A model generated the notes under the pieces. It saw only the letters and a program-made list of their open reading frames with translations, searched no databases and was not told where the DNA came from. A stretch of DNA of 64,000 nt, from assembly GCA_016490735.1 (NCBI GenBank), contig JAEMWC010000097.1, positions 950,001-1,014,000 of the forward strand. The letters are read 5' to 3'. This document shows, one piece after another, positions 32,364 to 44,619 of the stretch; the first letter of the stretch is position 1, and the number at the start of each line of letters is the position of its first letter. The DNA is from Pachyseris speciosa. Lineage: Eukaryota > Cnidaria > Anthozoa > Scleractinia > Pachyseridae. A program made the position numbers and the translations under genes.

Positions 32364-33713
32364 GCTCTGACTGGGAGAAACTCGGCTCGTTGGAAGTAGC
32401 CAAAACATGTTAAGTTACAAAGTGTAAATATCAGTGAAACTTACTGACTTGAAAAAAGTTAAGCTGGCGATTGTTGAAACTATATGTCATGTTTAATAAA
32501 TGAGGAGTGTTTTATCAGGCTTTAAACACAAGCCGCATGTAGCACAGCAGAGTGGACTTGATAATATAAAACAGGAATGCCGATCCCGGATTCAAAAGCT
32601 TTGTTTACTATATAATAATCAATTGCAAATATGTTTGATCATTTCCACACCGGGTGATTAATTAAGGCATAAGTCCTACTAGATCATAACCACCTGATGC
32701 CGGCTTCTGATGATTTTATGTGATTATGATCGTGATTATTAATCATTTCAGGGTAATGAAATATGCGGGTCGTCAACAAACACATGAATCACGAGCAGGT
32801 AGGCTGAAAATGAAAGCACAACAGAAAGTGCGAGGTGGTGGTGGGATTGGTTGACTACAGTTGAACATAAAAACAAGTTAAACGAACAATCTATAAAAAA
32901 AAATACAGGGCAATACGGTGACTTTGACTAAGCAGATAGCGTGCTCGATGTCCAAGATTTAAATTCCTACTTGTGCAAAATCCAGTTTGTTAGGCCTAGA
33001 GATGCTTTTTGGGAAGGTTCTAGGCAAAATGGGACCTCTCAAAGTATTGTGCCCACCATCGTGGATCTAGTTTTCACTGTGTTTCATTCACAGAAACCGA
33101 TTATTTACGTTAACAGAAGAACAAGGAACACAGAAAAATAACGTTAGGTTCAGGTACACTTCCACTATGTGCTCCTTACACGGGTATAACGCTTCGTGTT
33201 TTACGCCCGACAGTTTACTAGAGGCCCTTTATAATTTTCACCCCAACCCATTTTATTTGTTTGTTTCGCCCTGACAACTCCTTTTATAGCAGTATTTTTT
33301 TTTTTATCAAGATGGCCAGTTTCAAAGCCAAGAATCAAAACTTACTTTCTACTTATCATTGTTGCAAGCCTAAACGACTCTTCCTGCTTATGCAGTCAAA
33401 AACTGGCGGCAAGTTCGCATTAGCACCACTCTGCTTATTAAATGTTTTGTTTCGATTTCACTTTAAGCGTGGTATCTGTTGATGTTGTTTTCCTCACTAA
33501 AACAAACGCGAATAGTTTATCAGTCAACTACCTATGAGATTTCCAATTGTTTATCTCTCTAAACTTCAAAGTAAATTACTGAGAACTTGAAGTCCACATA
33601 GACAGTGCTAAGTGACCTAATTCTTTTGTAAGATTTCAGTTTGATTTTTCCTTCACCGGCATCAGTCGAGAATTACGTCCAAGGTCAGCGCTGTGTCTTA
33701 AAGTCTTCAACAG
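32364..33713. other. Unassigned, probable intron or intergenic
   Basis: No convincing exon between the PAN gene and the first pentraxin exon. If these are one gene, linker exons should lie here but none was recognised. Confidence 0.35.
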
Positions 33714-36659
33714 TTGAGTACGTGTTTCTGGGTCAAGTCCTCGAAAAATCGCTACACTGTCTTCAGCTATGTTGGAACCAAGGGGACAAGAGAACTGGCG
33801 CTAGAGATTTATGACGCGAACTACGCTGCGCTTACTGTGGGAGGAGGAACAAGGTGATAAATTACAGGATGGCTTCAGCGTTCGGCGCATGTGCAAGAAA
33901 TGACGTTAGCCTTTTCCGTTCCATTTGTTTTATAACCAATCGGAAGTAAGACGACAACTCGTGCATCTCCAGAATACAGATTCTTCGATTTGATGGATCC
34001 AGCTACTAAACTCGAGGCTGGTTTCGTAAATCCGTGAAATTTGGTTATCTGTGATCCCCTGGCACGAATATTAGTTTTTAATTACTGAAGTAGTGTGGAA
34101 TTTTTCCAACCCAAAACTCACTCTCGACCATACACCTCTTCCCTTTTGCGCATGTCTAACAGGATTGACGGCGGGAAAGAGCTCAGCCTTTCGAGGCGCG
34201 AAGCCCGAGAAGAGCTCTGGGGTCAAGAATGCCCAAAACTGTGATAAGAAAGGAAACAGGTATTTTAATGCATGGACTCGCAACACCCAAAAGGAATTCT
34301 AATGTTAACTCGCACACCAAGCTCCACGTTGTCTTAACTGACCATGAAATTGCCATTTCATCTCCGCAAATGATCCAGATTACCTTTCGATTATCTCATA
34401 AACAGTGGAATTGAATGCGCTACATCATAGCTTCAGAATGCGCCGAACCGCAAAGGGCCCATTTGTTCAAAGCGCGATTAAGCTAATCACGGGTTATTGT
34501 GAACTTTGGCTTCGGTTTAATAAATGTTCACTAAAGATTGTTGCCAAAGTTGTTCGCCCTCAAGTCTTGAATGCAACTTTTCTTTACCTTGAGTTTAGAA
34601 TTTGCTTTCAAAAATGTTCTTAGTGAGCGAGACGAAAACCTCTGGGTTAACTTTTAATCTTTGATTAGCACTAATCAGCTTTCGATCAACCCGGCCCAGG
34701 TGGCTTTGAAGGCTATCAGGATATGGCAAATGGAGAGGTAGCTACACAGTATGGTATTACCTCTCCTCACGGAAATGTAATGTCAGAGTAATTCTATAAG
34801 AAGCAAAACCAAATCGTTAATAATGAATTACTACCATGCCCTGGCACTTTCCTTCACTGGGCGCCGGTGACATAATTTATATTTTCTTCGGATTCACTGA
34901 TCCGATTCAGTGAATACCAATACACCTCTTTAGCTTGTACTTTTGTCTTTTCATAAATTATGCCTACATATGCACGTGAACAAGACAAAATTTCATTGGG
35001 AAAACAAAACATACAAGCTAAAGAGGTCTATTGGTAGCAATTTGTTTCTTTACATTAGGGCCATTTATACGGGAGAAAATAAGACGCGTCTTATGTAAGA
35101 CGCGACTTAAATAAGACGCGAACTGATCGTATAAATGGTACAAAATAAGCGTTCGCGTCTTATTTAAGTCGCGTCTTACATAAGACGCGTCTTATCTTAG
35201 AACAGGGTTTTCAGCTGTTCTTATTTTGTCCGCGTCTTAATTAAGACGTGAACTTCCTCGTATAAATGGTTTCGTGTCCTAAATAAGACGTGAACTGCAA
35301 GTGCGCTTTCATAAAAACAGCAGCAACATGAACTTGTCTTATGATTAGATAGCGTAATTGGTTGCAAAGCTTTGCAAAAGATGGCCGGGAGAGCCAAAGT
35401 GAATTCAGCACCTTCCTTCTTTAACCTACCATCAGTCGCACCAATGCGTATATCTTTGTATGCTACAGCGTGGTCTTCATAAGAAAAAAATCTCTGAGAA
35501 AGTCTCTTCTTAAAATAACAGGACAGCACGCTTTTGTTTCTTGCTACAGCGCTCCATCTTGGCGGGTAAGCGAGGCTGTATCAAAAATAAGACGCGAACC
35601 ATTTATACGAGATCTTCGCGTCTTATGTAGGACGCGAAGGTATAAACGGTACAGTTCGCGTCCTATTTAAGTCGCGTCTTAGATAAGACGCGCCTTATTT
35701 CCTCCCGTATAAATGGCCCTATTGTTCACATCAGTGGAGATTGGCCGGAGTATAATTACTTTGTTTTGTTATGACATTCAATTGGAAACCTGTCTAGTAT
35801 CAGACTTTTGTGTCAGTACCATGAATCACTCTTTTTTCATAGGCCCAAAAGACTCGTGTTATGTTACTTTAGTTTTTCTAACCATCATCAACCATTAAAT
35901 TAGCCGACTCAGATCACGAGAAGTTGAAGTGTTAGCACCCTTACCTCGACTTTTTACTCGCACATTCCAAACTTGGTAAACTCAGTTCAATCTGAAAACC
36001 CGGAAATGCAGTTCCACGTGAAATGAGTCTTTAAACACTGAATTTTACAAGATTTTTCGTGGAACCCGAGAAGTTGTCCATCTCATTTGCTGAGCCACAC
36101 AACTTGAATAATGCGCAGCTAACAAATGAAATGGATTTCAATTAATAAACTTACACGTCTTTTGCTGTAAAAACAAACAGGCTTAATGGGCTCGTTCGAA
36201 GGCAAATTCTTCTGCAACCGCAAACTACAAATCGATGCCGGTCATTTCAATTAAAATGAACAAAAAATAATTTTAAATTGACTGAACAAAAGAGGAGCTT
36301 GAGCCATTTGATACAAACAGCATTATCTGAGCTGAATTTTATCCTTCAGTACAATTAACGTGCAAGTAAATGACGGAATGTGGTACCATATTTGTGTTGT
36401 GTGGTCAGGTGTCGAAGGACAGTGGGCGCTTTATAAAGATGGCGGCGTTGTCCAAAGCGGGACAAGTTATAAGAAAGATTACGTTATTCTATCTGGAGAA
36501 ATGGTTTTGGGTCAAGAACAAGACGGCCTCAAGTCCGTTGATCCCAATCGCTCGTTTGAAGGTGAACTGGCCAACTTCAATTTATGGGGACGTGACCTCA
36601 CAGCCGTTGAAGTTTTGCGCATGTCTAAAGATTGCCTGAAAGGAAGGGAGATGTGTTGA
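33714..36659 (+). CDS. Pentraxin/LamG-like domain gene (two exons seen)
   Basis: Exon 33714-33853 follows acceptor TTCAACAG and encodes LSTCFWVKSSKNRYTVFSYV ... LEIYDANYAALTVGGG, the first beta sheet of a pentraxin jelly roll. It ends at donor AAG/GTGATA. Exon 36350-36659 follows acceptor CCTTCAG and restores the frame: NDGMWYHICVVWSG, WALYKDG, MVLGQEQD and SFEGELANFNLWGRDLTAVE, ending KGREMC and a stop. GQEQD is the calcium-site signature of pentraxins. The upstream start is not found; an in-frame stop lies just before the first acceptor, so another exon must precede it. Likely secreted, calcium-dependent ligand binding. It could be joined to the PAN exon at 31208. Confidence 0.75.
35058..35719. 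mobile_element. TA-flanked MITE with AAGACGCG repeats
   Basis: TA at 35056-35057 and 35720-35721 flanks ends GGGCCATTTATACGGGAG and complement. The subterminal parts are built of many copies of TAAGACGCG in both orientations, which can form alternative hairpins. It lies inside the pentraxin intron. The middle holds no intact frame. Confidence 0.7.
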
Positions 36660-36786
36660 AATGGTCGAAATTTGGGAGTGGGATTAAAGGCAAAGTGAAA
36701 GCTGTGAGGCCTTCCTCGTGTGCACACTGATAACTGATGATTTTATGAAGAAATGGGGCCGTTTTACAGACAAGTCATGACCGATA

Positions 36787-36922
36787 AGCGATAAAGAAGC
36801 CTCAAGAAGTAGGGAAAAACACTCGCCTACGGCTCGTGTTTTCCCTACTTCTTTCGTGCTCTAGCCGCTTCCTTCGTGCTTTACAACAGAACAGAGCACA
36901 ATCGAGGCTTCTTTATTTGATA
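36787..36922. mobile_element. Small inverted-repeat element
   Basis: ATAAAGAAGCCTC at the left and GAGGCTTCTTTAT at the right enclose a central hairpin AGTAGGGAAAAACACTCG. The length is about 135 bp. It lies between the pentraxin and LicD-like genes. Confidence 0.6.
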
Positions 36923-37029
36923 AGTGTAATGGAAAAACCATTAGTAATCTTTTTAGCTAAAGATATACAATCGAACTGCCCATCCACCTCTCTCTCTTGC
37001 GCTTCCTGTACTCAATTTACTCGCTATCT

Positions 37030-37878
37030 TCATGATGATACGTTTATCTTTTCCAACACGCTTTCAGGTATTTTCACGTAAAGCTGGCTTTTACAGTCAT
37101 ACGTGGCACCGCGGCCTAAATATCCGTATTCGATTTCTAAATAAGCCTTGAGGTCGTTCGTTCCATACACGTCCAGCCCTTCAAACATATAGCTCTTAAG
37201 AGAGAAAAAGATGGATTTTGGAAACGCTTTCTTTGTGTAGTCATAGTAACCAGGAAGGTTCCAGTTGACACAGAAGCATTCTGGGTAATCTGGATGTTGT
37301 CCTAAAGTGAAAACATCAACGTACACATTAAATGGTTCATCAGCCGAGATTCCCCACTCAGTGAAAAGTTTTCTGGTAGCGAGAAATTTCAATGTTTTTC
37401 CTCCAAAACCAGTGTATGGAATTTCATTTCCATCTTCATCAAACCAACTCTGTGCATAACGTGTATTTTCTTCTGACATGCGCACGTCACGCTCCCTAAC
37501 GGCGGTGAAAGTATCAATATTCTTAACAGCGCTCGAAAAATCAGTCTCCATAATGGCAAGGTCAATATCGTGGTCATGTTCGATCATTTTCCCGCCTTCA
37601 CGATAAACCGCCAGGGCCGTGCCTCCGTATATGGAGTACCTGACGTTTATGCTGTCGAGATAGTCAATGACAAGCTTCATGAGATGAACTCGAAGCGGTT
37701 TGAGCATTCGATTTTCCTGAAGTTTTGCTTGGAAGTTACCTACACGGCATTCGCCCAACATGTCAAAACTGACAAACTTTGGATCTTCCTCAGCTTGGAA
37801 AAAGGTTTCCAGACGCAGTCCATCGCCAGCATCATCACTGTCAGAATCAGCCGAGTGGATTGGTTCCAGTCTAGACAT
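37030..37878 (-). CDS. LicD-like nucleotidyltransferase-fold protein
   Basis: An intact single-exon frame of 282 residues. An acidic N-terminus (SADSDSDDAGDG) is followed at residues about 70-110 by MKLVIDYLDSINVRYSIYGG, TALAVYREG and HDHDIDLAIM. The Gly-Gly and spaced-Asp pattern belongs to the LicD/fukutin-type nucleotidyltransferase superfamily. Later FPKSIFFSLKSYMFEGLDV, YGTNDLKAYLEIEYG fits the same family. Members transfer phosphocholine or sugar phosphates to glycans. There is no signal peptide or membrane segment here, which is unlike fukutin. The lack of introns could mean a retrocopy or horizontal acquisition. The substrate is unknown. Confidence 0.7.
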   Translation of the reverse strand: MSRLEPIHSADSDSDDAGDGLRLETFFQAEEDPKFVSFDMLGECRVGNFQAKLQENRMLKPLRVHLMKLVIDYLDSINVRYSIYGGTALAVYREGGKMIEHDHDIDLAIMETDFSSAVKNIDTFTAVRERDVRMSEENTRYAQSWFDEDGNEIPYTGFGGKTLKFLATRKLFTEWGISADEPFNVYVDVFTLGQHPDYPECFCVNWNLPGYYDYTKKAFPKSIFFSLKSYMFEGLDVYGTNDLKAYLEIEYGYLGRGATYDCKSQLYVKIPESVLEKINVSS

Positions 37879-37899
37879 CTTTGATTGATTTTTCCTGAT

Positions 37900-39547
37900 T
37901 TAAAAAAAAATCGAATTTAGGAAATAGATTCAAGTAGTTTATCTAAAATGGAGTAAATCTCACAATTGTATAAAGAGGAACGAATAGACAACTTTATCTG
38001 GAAAAGAATTGCTTGATAGAGGGAATTCAGACCTACCTTAAATTATTTTTGAGAATTACCTTATTCGTACTAATTTCGCGAAAAATCTCGAGGCGTATTA
38101 CACGAGTATTTTCGCGAATTGGGGAGAAAAAGAGAATCGAAGCGTATTTAATTTCGCGATTTCGTCCTTTCTTTAGTCTCGCAAAAACCCGTATAGCTAG
38201 GCCAGTTAATTAGAGAGACGTTTTCATTACTGTTCCGGCAGCCAAATAACAGAAACAATAGGGGGATTTATGCTTACGTCATTGTTTACATTTTTGCTCA
38301 CTTGCATACGGCTTTGCTTACAGAAGGAAACATTTTAGATGTGATTTGACTCCAGGGAGCTAAAGAGCTAGTGAAATTGAATACATTGTGAGTTTTTAGG
38401 TCTTTAGGTGTAGTATTCAAGGAGATATTGTCTTCCAAAAACTGCAAAATTTCTGGGTGGCAAAAGCACTAATGAGCTCATACATTCTTTGCAAGATTTT
38501 GACTTTTTAAACCCGCGTTGCACAAAAAGTATTCAATACACGAGGCTCATATTCATTGGCAGAGTTAGTCATGCTATGACCTTTCAATATTCAGAACTGA
38601 TTTATTTGTAGCTCCATCAGAAACTGAACTGTTCATCCTAATGAGGCAAATATTGTAAACAAGGATTCCCCTTATTACAGTGATCGCAGAATGCTAAATT
38701 GTACTCCGTGAACCCAATTACAGTGGAACAGAAAACTAACCTCACAGATGAAGTAAATCAACTTAAGGTGGCTTACACCGGTTTCTACACTTTCCAGCAT
38801 TTGTACATTGATGGATCATCACCACCAATCTTTATAAATTCTTATCTTTATAGTGTTATGAAACAAATGCCCAATATTTATTATCGGTGAACACATTTTG
38901 AAAAGTTTATCCACTCAATAAGTTACCAAAGCAACACTACAACCAACCTCATTCCCAGGGTCTCTCATCTCAGGAAGAGGAGCAATCCTGGAAACGAGGT
39001 TGCACTGCAACCTGTTAGAAACATCCCAAAAAACACTAGAGGAGTACACGAGTTGGTCTGAATTGTGATAGGGAGTAGGAGATGTTCAAACCCCATTCTC
39101 TGCCCATGGGGAGGGCTCCACTGTTCATGTAATGTAATGAAGCACCAATGACCTTGAGAATAGTGAACCTCTGGTGATGATCAAACCATATCTGACTTAC
39201 ATGCAGATGACAGGGTGATGATTTGACCCTAGTGCTTTGCTTAGCAAATTTTTACTGCCCATGTAAATCAAATAATTATTCACAGAAAATAAAATCATCA
39301 ACCATTCAACAGATAAAGTCAAGAAATTGAGCCCTGTTGGTTACAGAAATGAAATTATTCCATTTGCACAAAATTCCCTTTTCTACAGTTTATGTTGTTC
39401 TCCTTTCTGCATCATCATTGCACCATTATGTCAGAATCACATAAGTGTTTGAATGGCAAACGAGATTCAAATTTTGGAGCTAAAAACAAGAATTTTCACT
39501 CATCCAGATGGTAAATGATTGAACCTTTCCTTTCAGTAAAGATTGTG
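37900..39547. other. Intergenic, nothing supported
   Basis: There is a cluster of TTCGCGA/TCGCGAA words at 38070-38170 but no element boundary. No exon was recognised. Confidence 0.4.
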
Positions 39548-39557
39548 GAATTATGAA

Positions 39558-40005
39558 GGGTGTCTCAAAAACTCAGACCTCGAACCCCAGACAAACTCAG
39601 ACCCCTGGGTGTCTCGAAAACAGAGCCCCCAAAAAAACTCAGACACCTGGGTTTCTCAAAATCTCAGATCCCCGAAAAACTCAGATCCCTGGGTGTCTTG
39701 AAACCTCAGATGCCTGAAAAACTCAGACCCATGGATGTCTCAAAACTCAGACCTCTGAAAAACTCAGACCCAAAAAACTCAGATCCCTGGGTGTCTCTAA
39801 AACTAGTTCTGAGCTAAATCTAAATCAGAGTTTTTCGGGGTCTGAGTTTTTGAGACACCCAGGTGTCCAAGTTTTTTGGGGGTCTGAGGTCTGAGTTTTC
39901 AAGACACCCAGGTGTCTGAGTTTTTAGGGGGTCCGTTTTCGAGACAACCAGGGGTCTGAGTTTTTCGGGGGTCTGAGGTCTTAGGTCTGTGTTTTCGAGA
40001 CACCC
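39558..40005. mobile_element. Foldback-like element made of a CTCAGACC minisatellite
   Basis: The left arm (39558-39806) is tandem copies of a 25-30 bp unit around AAACTCAGACCCCTGGGTGT; the right arm (39829-40005) is the same unit inverted. The outer ends GGGTGTCTC and GAGACACCC are flanked by GAATTATGAA and GAATTACAAA, a possible 10-bp duplication with two mismatches. Arms of tandem repeats are a foldback-element trait. Confidence 0.6.
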
Positions 40006-40083
40006 GAATTACAAACTAAAAATTTTGGCTGGTAAATGGAAATCCCCCAAGCAAACTTCCACAACAAGATGACTTAATTAATA

Positions 40084-40200
40084 CCTAAATGAACATGTGA
40101 ATGATTATTGTAGTTATGAACACTACTTAAGCAGTAGTGAAAAGATAGTCAGGCTTGTGCACGAGTTGAACCCATGACCTCTGCTATACAATTACTGTGG
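40084..40200 (-). mobile_element. tRNA-derived SINE, second copy
   Basis: Shares the body (GTAGTTATGAACACTACTTAAG, AGCAGTAGTGAAAA) and the tRNA-like box AGTTGAACCCATGACCTCTG with the copy at 2680-2830. It is truncated within the tRNA-like head. Confidence 0.6.
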
Positions 40201-40489
40201 TCATAGATATAAATATCAATATTAAGAACTGTTCACATGCTATGGATAACGATAAAGGAGTTTTTAAACCTGTCTGTTCTAGTGATCTGGATATAAAATG
40301 TCTCTTATTCCTTAGCTGTCTATGATGACCTGACCTAGGTGGCAATAGTTCTGCTAGAAGGCAGGCGACTGTCAATGTCACGAAGACTGACAGTCCACCT
40401 GAAATCTTTCCCAATTACTTTCTCATTCAAGTGTCACTGGTCATCCACCCTTGTGCAAATTCAAGTTCCTTTGTGAATGATTTACATTT

Positions 40490-41290
40490 CCGTACAACTG
40501 AAATCAATTTTAACACCTAATTGCTGATGACAATCAGCTTAACTTCAGCCATGAATGCCCGATGATTATCAAAGCTACTATCAATGACGACTTGGAGAGA
40601 TCATTAGCATGGTTTTCATCAAACTATCTAAAAGTGAATCCTGATAAGTTCCAAAGTCTCGGCCATCTTATGTAATTCTAAGCTGAAGTTAATGGTGTAA
40701 ATAACACTTTCACTCTATCATGCCTCAACTACTGCTCTTCTGTATGGCACTTTTGCCTCAAAAGTGACTCTGATAAACATTACTTGAAAAGCTAAGTAAA
40801 AGAGCTCTATGAAGTGCCTTTCAAGACAGGTCCAGCAATATGAAGCATTGTTGAAGAGAGCACAGAAGACTACCCTTTAAAATTGTTGTCTTTTTAATAT
40901 TACAACATTAGTCTATAAAGCTCTACATAACTTAGCTCCATTTGTATATAAGCGCTTGTTTAAATTGCATGCTTCTAATTATAACCTGAGAGTAACTCAT
41001 ATTTTAAAGACACCTAAATGCAATACGACAACTTATGGTCTCAAGTCTGTTAGATCGCTTGGCCCCAAGGCATGGAATTCTCTCATGGATGAAATAAGAA
41101 CTTCAATCACTTGCAATTTAATGACTTCTAGAAATGCTAATCAGGAATCACATATTTAATTTAACTTGTTTTATTATTTATATTATTGTATCATTTACCC
41201 TTTAAGTTTGTTTCTCTGTCCAACTAGCATCCTGAGTGCTATATTTTGTCACCAAGCTGAAATAAAGTTACTTAACTTTACTTATACGTT
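40490..41290 (+). mobile_element. LINE reverse transcriptase 3' remnant
   Basis: Near 40590-40670 the frame reads INDDLERSLAWFSSNYLKVN and PDK, typical of the RT palm/thumb of CR1/L2-like LINEs. The region 40950-41160 gives SRLGPKAWNSL-type residues (SVRSLGPKAWNSLMDEIR), the usual C-terminus. It ends with AATAAAGTTACTTAACTTTA. Several frameshifts and stops show it is dead. Confidence 0.7.
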
Positions 41291-41299
41291 TCCATCATC

Positions 41300-41930
41300 T
41301 CCTAGATCTGTGCCGAAAATCATTTTTAGTTGGGTGTGTGAGAAATTAACTGGTTCAAAACCTCATCAAATCTCACAAGACTAAACAAAGCAAAGAATGC
41401 GAGTGACCTTTAAGTTTATCTGTTTTCCTACATATCACAATTCGGAAACAAAAGATGCAAAATTCAGAATTTTATCTAGTATTTTTCCTAGTTGCTCAAA
41501 TAGAAAACCATGTGCCAAAAACATAAAGTATTATAACAGATCAAATAGTGTGACATGATATCATGCACAAGGACTTAAGACCCACAGGTCAGATTGCTTG
41601 CCTGTCACAGACATCAGAATTCTCTTGAAGTTACATTTGCATAGAGTCTTGTTAGATGGATTTCAACTGATCACAATCTCATTCATGCTATCATGTCTAG
41701 AGGGATAGATGGGGTTCACTGTTAAGCCAGTTAAAGCCCTGGCTAAACAATCAATGGTTCTCATCCAGATTTGTGGACACCTTAACAAAAACATTGGTGA
41801 CACAACAGGCAAACAGTGGTTGACTAAACATCGGAGCAAGTGAGTTTGCATTACACAAATGCGATCGTTTATCTGGGGCTTTAACTGGCTTAACAGTTTA
41901 AACCCCAACCAGTAGCCCTCTACAAAGTTG
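41300..41930. other. Unassigned
   Basis: No domain or repeat boundary was seen. Confidence 0.35.
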
Positions 41931-42120
41931 AGTTGATTAGTTGATTTTTATTGATTTGCTATTAGTTAAATACAGAATTACCTGACCCGCAGGTAGCAAA
42001 GTTAATCTAAGCAGGCCAGGAGATAAGGAGAGATGAAAGACTGCTAAAAGGAATCTGTTTATAAGAAAATAAAGTTGAAAGTAAAACGAGAACAACATTG
42101 AGAAAAGAAAAAAAAGAGAG
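41931..42120 (-). mobile_element. Retroelement 3' end, minus strand
   Basis: On the minus strand, GCTACCTGCGGGTCAGGTAA and ACTAATAGCAAATCAATAAA end in TCAACTAATCAACTCAAC, a polyadenylation-like signal plus a short tandem tail. This is the shape of a LINE 3' end. No protein remains. Confidence 0.4.
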
Positions 42121-43304
42121 AATAAAAAATCTGAATAAAGAGCTGATTAAAGCAACAAGCGAAGACGAAGGGACGCGCTACCATCTTGTGGCATTATTGC
42201 ATTACCATCCACAGGCATCCTTCTTTTGCATTAATATCATTTAATGATGACAGGAATGAGGCCACTGCCATGAAAAGGTATACTACATATAGCGTGAAGA
42301 AAAAAGTGAAGAAAAAAGTAAGCTCCTGTGCATGTGTACCGCAGCGGCGTTTTGACTAAATCTTTTGGGCTGAAACAAAATTTGCAGGGACAAAATTGGT
42401 ATCAATCTGTTGAGTTTTTCCATTGTATTTGGCCATCTGTCATTCTGGTCACGCTAATAGTGTAACCTATAATTACTGCAGTATCTGTTGATGTTTGAAT
42501 CGAGAAAAGCGGGTAAATAACGAAAAAAAAATCATTTGATAAATTGAATCTGGAAAGCGATGTTGGGGAAGACTGGTAACTGGGCCTTCTCTAGAGTCGC
42601 CAGAGGAAGAGAAACTCAGCAGATCAATCAGGTGTGGATCTAGAAGTCGTGTGTTGCCTCTCAAAAAGAGTTTATCAGACATGGAAATTCTTAAAAAGAA
42701 CACAGACTCCAATTTTGCCATGCATCTGCTTTTGCTGGAGCTTTCAACGTAGCAGAATCCCAGGAGAAGTTAGATGTGTATTCACCTTTGCTTTTGCGGC
42801 TACTTTCAGAGTGCATTTCAGTATAATAAACAACCTTGCATGCATTTATTCATGGGCACAATATTCTTGTTGGCAGTTTCCTTTTGGAAGGAGACATATA
42901 ATTATCATTGTAAACATGAATGGAAATTGCTGATTTCTGAGAAATGTTATTTGTATTTGCTTCTTTGAACCAGAATGGAACGCTGATGGTGTGATGAGTC
43001 GATGTGGGCTGATGACATTTTAAAGCAATCGTTGACAAAATACTCGCTAATGAGCGAAGAGAAACAGTCAATTCCAGCAGCTGATATACCCTGTTATATC
43101 TTATTTCAGTTTGCTCGTGAAATTATAAATTTCAACGCACACTGATAAAATTTCACCTGCATTGAGAAAAATAATTTCACGGGTAAATTTCCTGTTTGAG
43201 TTAATACATCGCTTCTGATTGGTTTATAAACAATGGACTTGAATTGTTATTCGTTATGGCGTGCACATGCGCGATACCATGATATCTTCCCTTTAATTCA
43301 AACC
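42121..43304. other. Intergenic, nothing supported
   Basis: Overlapping short open frames at 42634-42970 have no recognisable domain. No repeat termini were found. Confidence 0.35.
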
Positions 43305-43306
43305 TA

Positions 43307-43677
43307 AAGGAGCATGGTCACGATATTTTTGGTCATTAGTAGAGAGATAAAAAAATTCACTCAACTAATGTGAAACAGTGAAATAACAAATTTTCAGGGA
43401 AGATAAGCACCAAAGAGACAAGAATAAATGCAAATATGGTGAGGATGGTGAAGGATGGAGAAGATTGAAATGGATTGCAAATTACCTTAGCCGTAATTTG
43501 TAATCCGTTTCAATCTTCTCCGTCCTTCACCATCCTCGCCATACATATTTGCATTCATTCTTGTCTCTTTGGTGCTTGACTTCCCTGAAAATTTGCTATT
43601 TCACTGTTTCGCATTATGTAAATGCATTGTTTTTTATCTCTGTAATAATGACCCAAAATATAGTGACCATGCTCCTT
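43307..43677. mobile_element. TA-flanked palindromic MITE
   Basis: TA at 43305-43306 and 43678-43679 flanks ends AAGGAGCATGGTCAC and GTGACCATGCTCCTT. The 371 bp are a near-complete palindrome centred near 43490 (ACCTTAGCCGTAATTTG), with arms containing GGATGGTGAAGGATGGAGAA. It fits mariner-type MITEs. Confidence 0.85.
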
Positions 43678-43694
43678 TAACTCAAACTCAATTC

Positions 43695-44619
43695 AACACG
43701 TAAACCTGGGCGTTTACCATTTACCAAGAGATTCCGGAAATTCCGGTTGGGATTTAAATGGAACACGTTTTTGGTTCGTTCCAATGGAAAATTTCCAGAA
43801 TAAATGGAACTTCTGAAAAGGTAGTCCTGTTTTCCCGTTGGAAACTTTCCGATGGAAAATGCATGTTCCATTTACAAGTTTCACAAGGTTTTTCCAGTTC
43901 CAGGCCTTTCACCACCATTTACAGCCATATCTTTGGTAAGATGGCAGCTCCTTCTTCGGTCACCTCGAATAATTTATACGAATGCCCTATGTGCCATGGA
44001 CTAGCACCCAATCTTCATACGTTAATGAATCACAGTTGTGTGATGTATGCCAATGGTAAGCAGAATTTATTGAAGAAAACATTAAATTTTGCCCGAGGGT
44101 TCTTTGAGTAAGCTTATTCTGATTGTTTCCCGCATGAAACTTTGCACCTGAAATTAAACGAGGTCTTTCGTTATTTTCCTTTCACAGTAGGCATTTGAAG
44201 TGCGGCCTTGCCATACAACCAATAAGAGTATCGCTGAGGAATCTTCCAGTGGCTTCATTTCCCTGCACTGAGCTTCAAGGGTCCCTCGAGTCACCCTGAA
44301 GTGGCTTGTAAATATTCATCGATGAAATATCGTGCCAATATATTTTTGAAAAACCCTTTGTTTCGGCGATGATCACGCATCATATAAGTTGCAACCGCTG
44401 CAAGGATAGGAGTGTCATCATCGTCTTCTGAATTGAAAAGACCTTCTTCTAACATAGACAACTCTACAGTTTCATTTAAAACATTTTTGTTGCCATTTGG
44501 AAGTTTAGAGGGAAAGTAGGGAGCCTGGGAATCAATGGAACATTTTGTCAAATGGAACACGTTCTTCACCGATGGTCATTTCCCATCGAAATTTCCGGAA
44601 TTTTTTGGTAAATGGAAAG
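43695..44619. mobile_element. PIF/Harbinger remnant with zinc-finger exon
   Basis: CATTTACCAAGAGATTCCGG at about 43716 and, inverted, CCGGAATTTTTTGGTAAATG at about 44595 form terminal or subterminal repeats. Inside, the minus-strand frame 44569-44291 ends ILAAVATYMMRDHRRNKGFF followed by RYFIDEYL, which resembles the N-terminus of cnidarian HARBI1-like transposases. The catalytic domain is gone. The right end is obscured by the next insertion at 44620. Confidence 0.5.
43939..44053 (+). CDS. Zinc-finger exon inside the PIF remnant
   Basis: From ATG 43939 the frame reads MAAPSSVTSNNLYECPMCHG and LAPNLHTLMNHSC, a C2H2/C-type finger (CPMC ... HTLMNHSC). It is followed by a good donor CAATG/GTAAGC. 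It may be the first exon of the element's accessory protein or a captured host exon. It has no visible downstream exon. Confidence 0.4.

Noticed and set aside
42634..42968. Overlapping frames of 99 and 64 codons
   Set aside because: Cys/Phe-rich translations with no domain or splice structure, and mutually incompatible frames.
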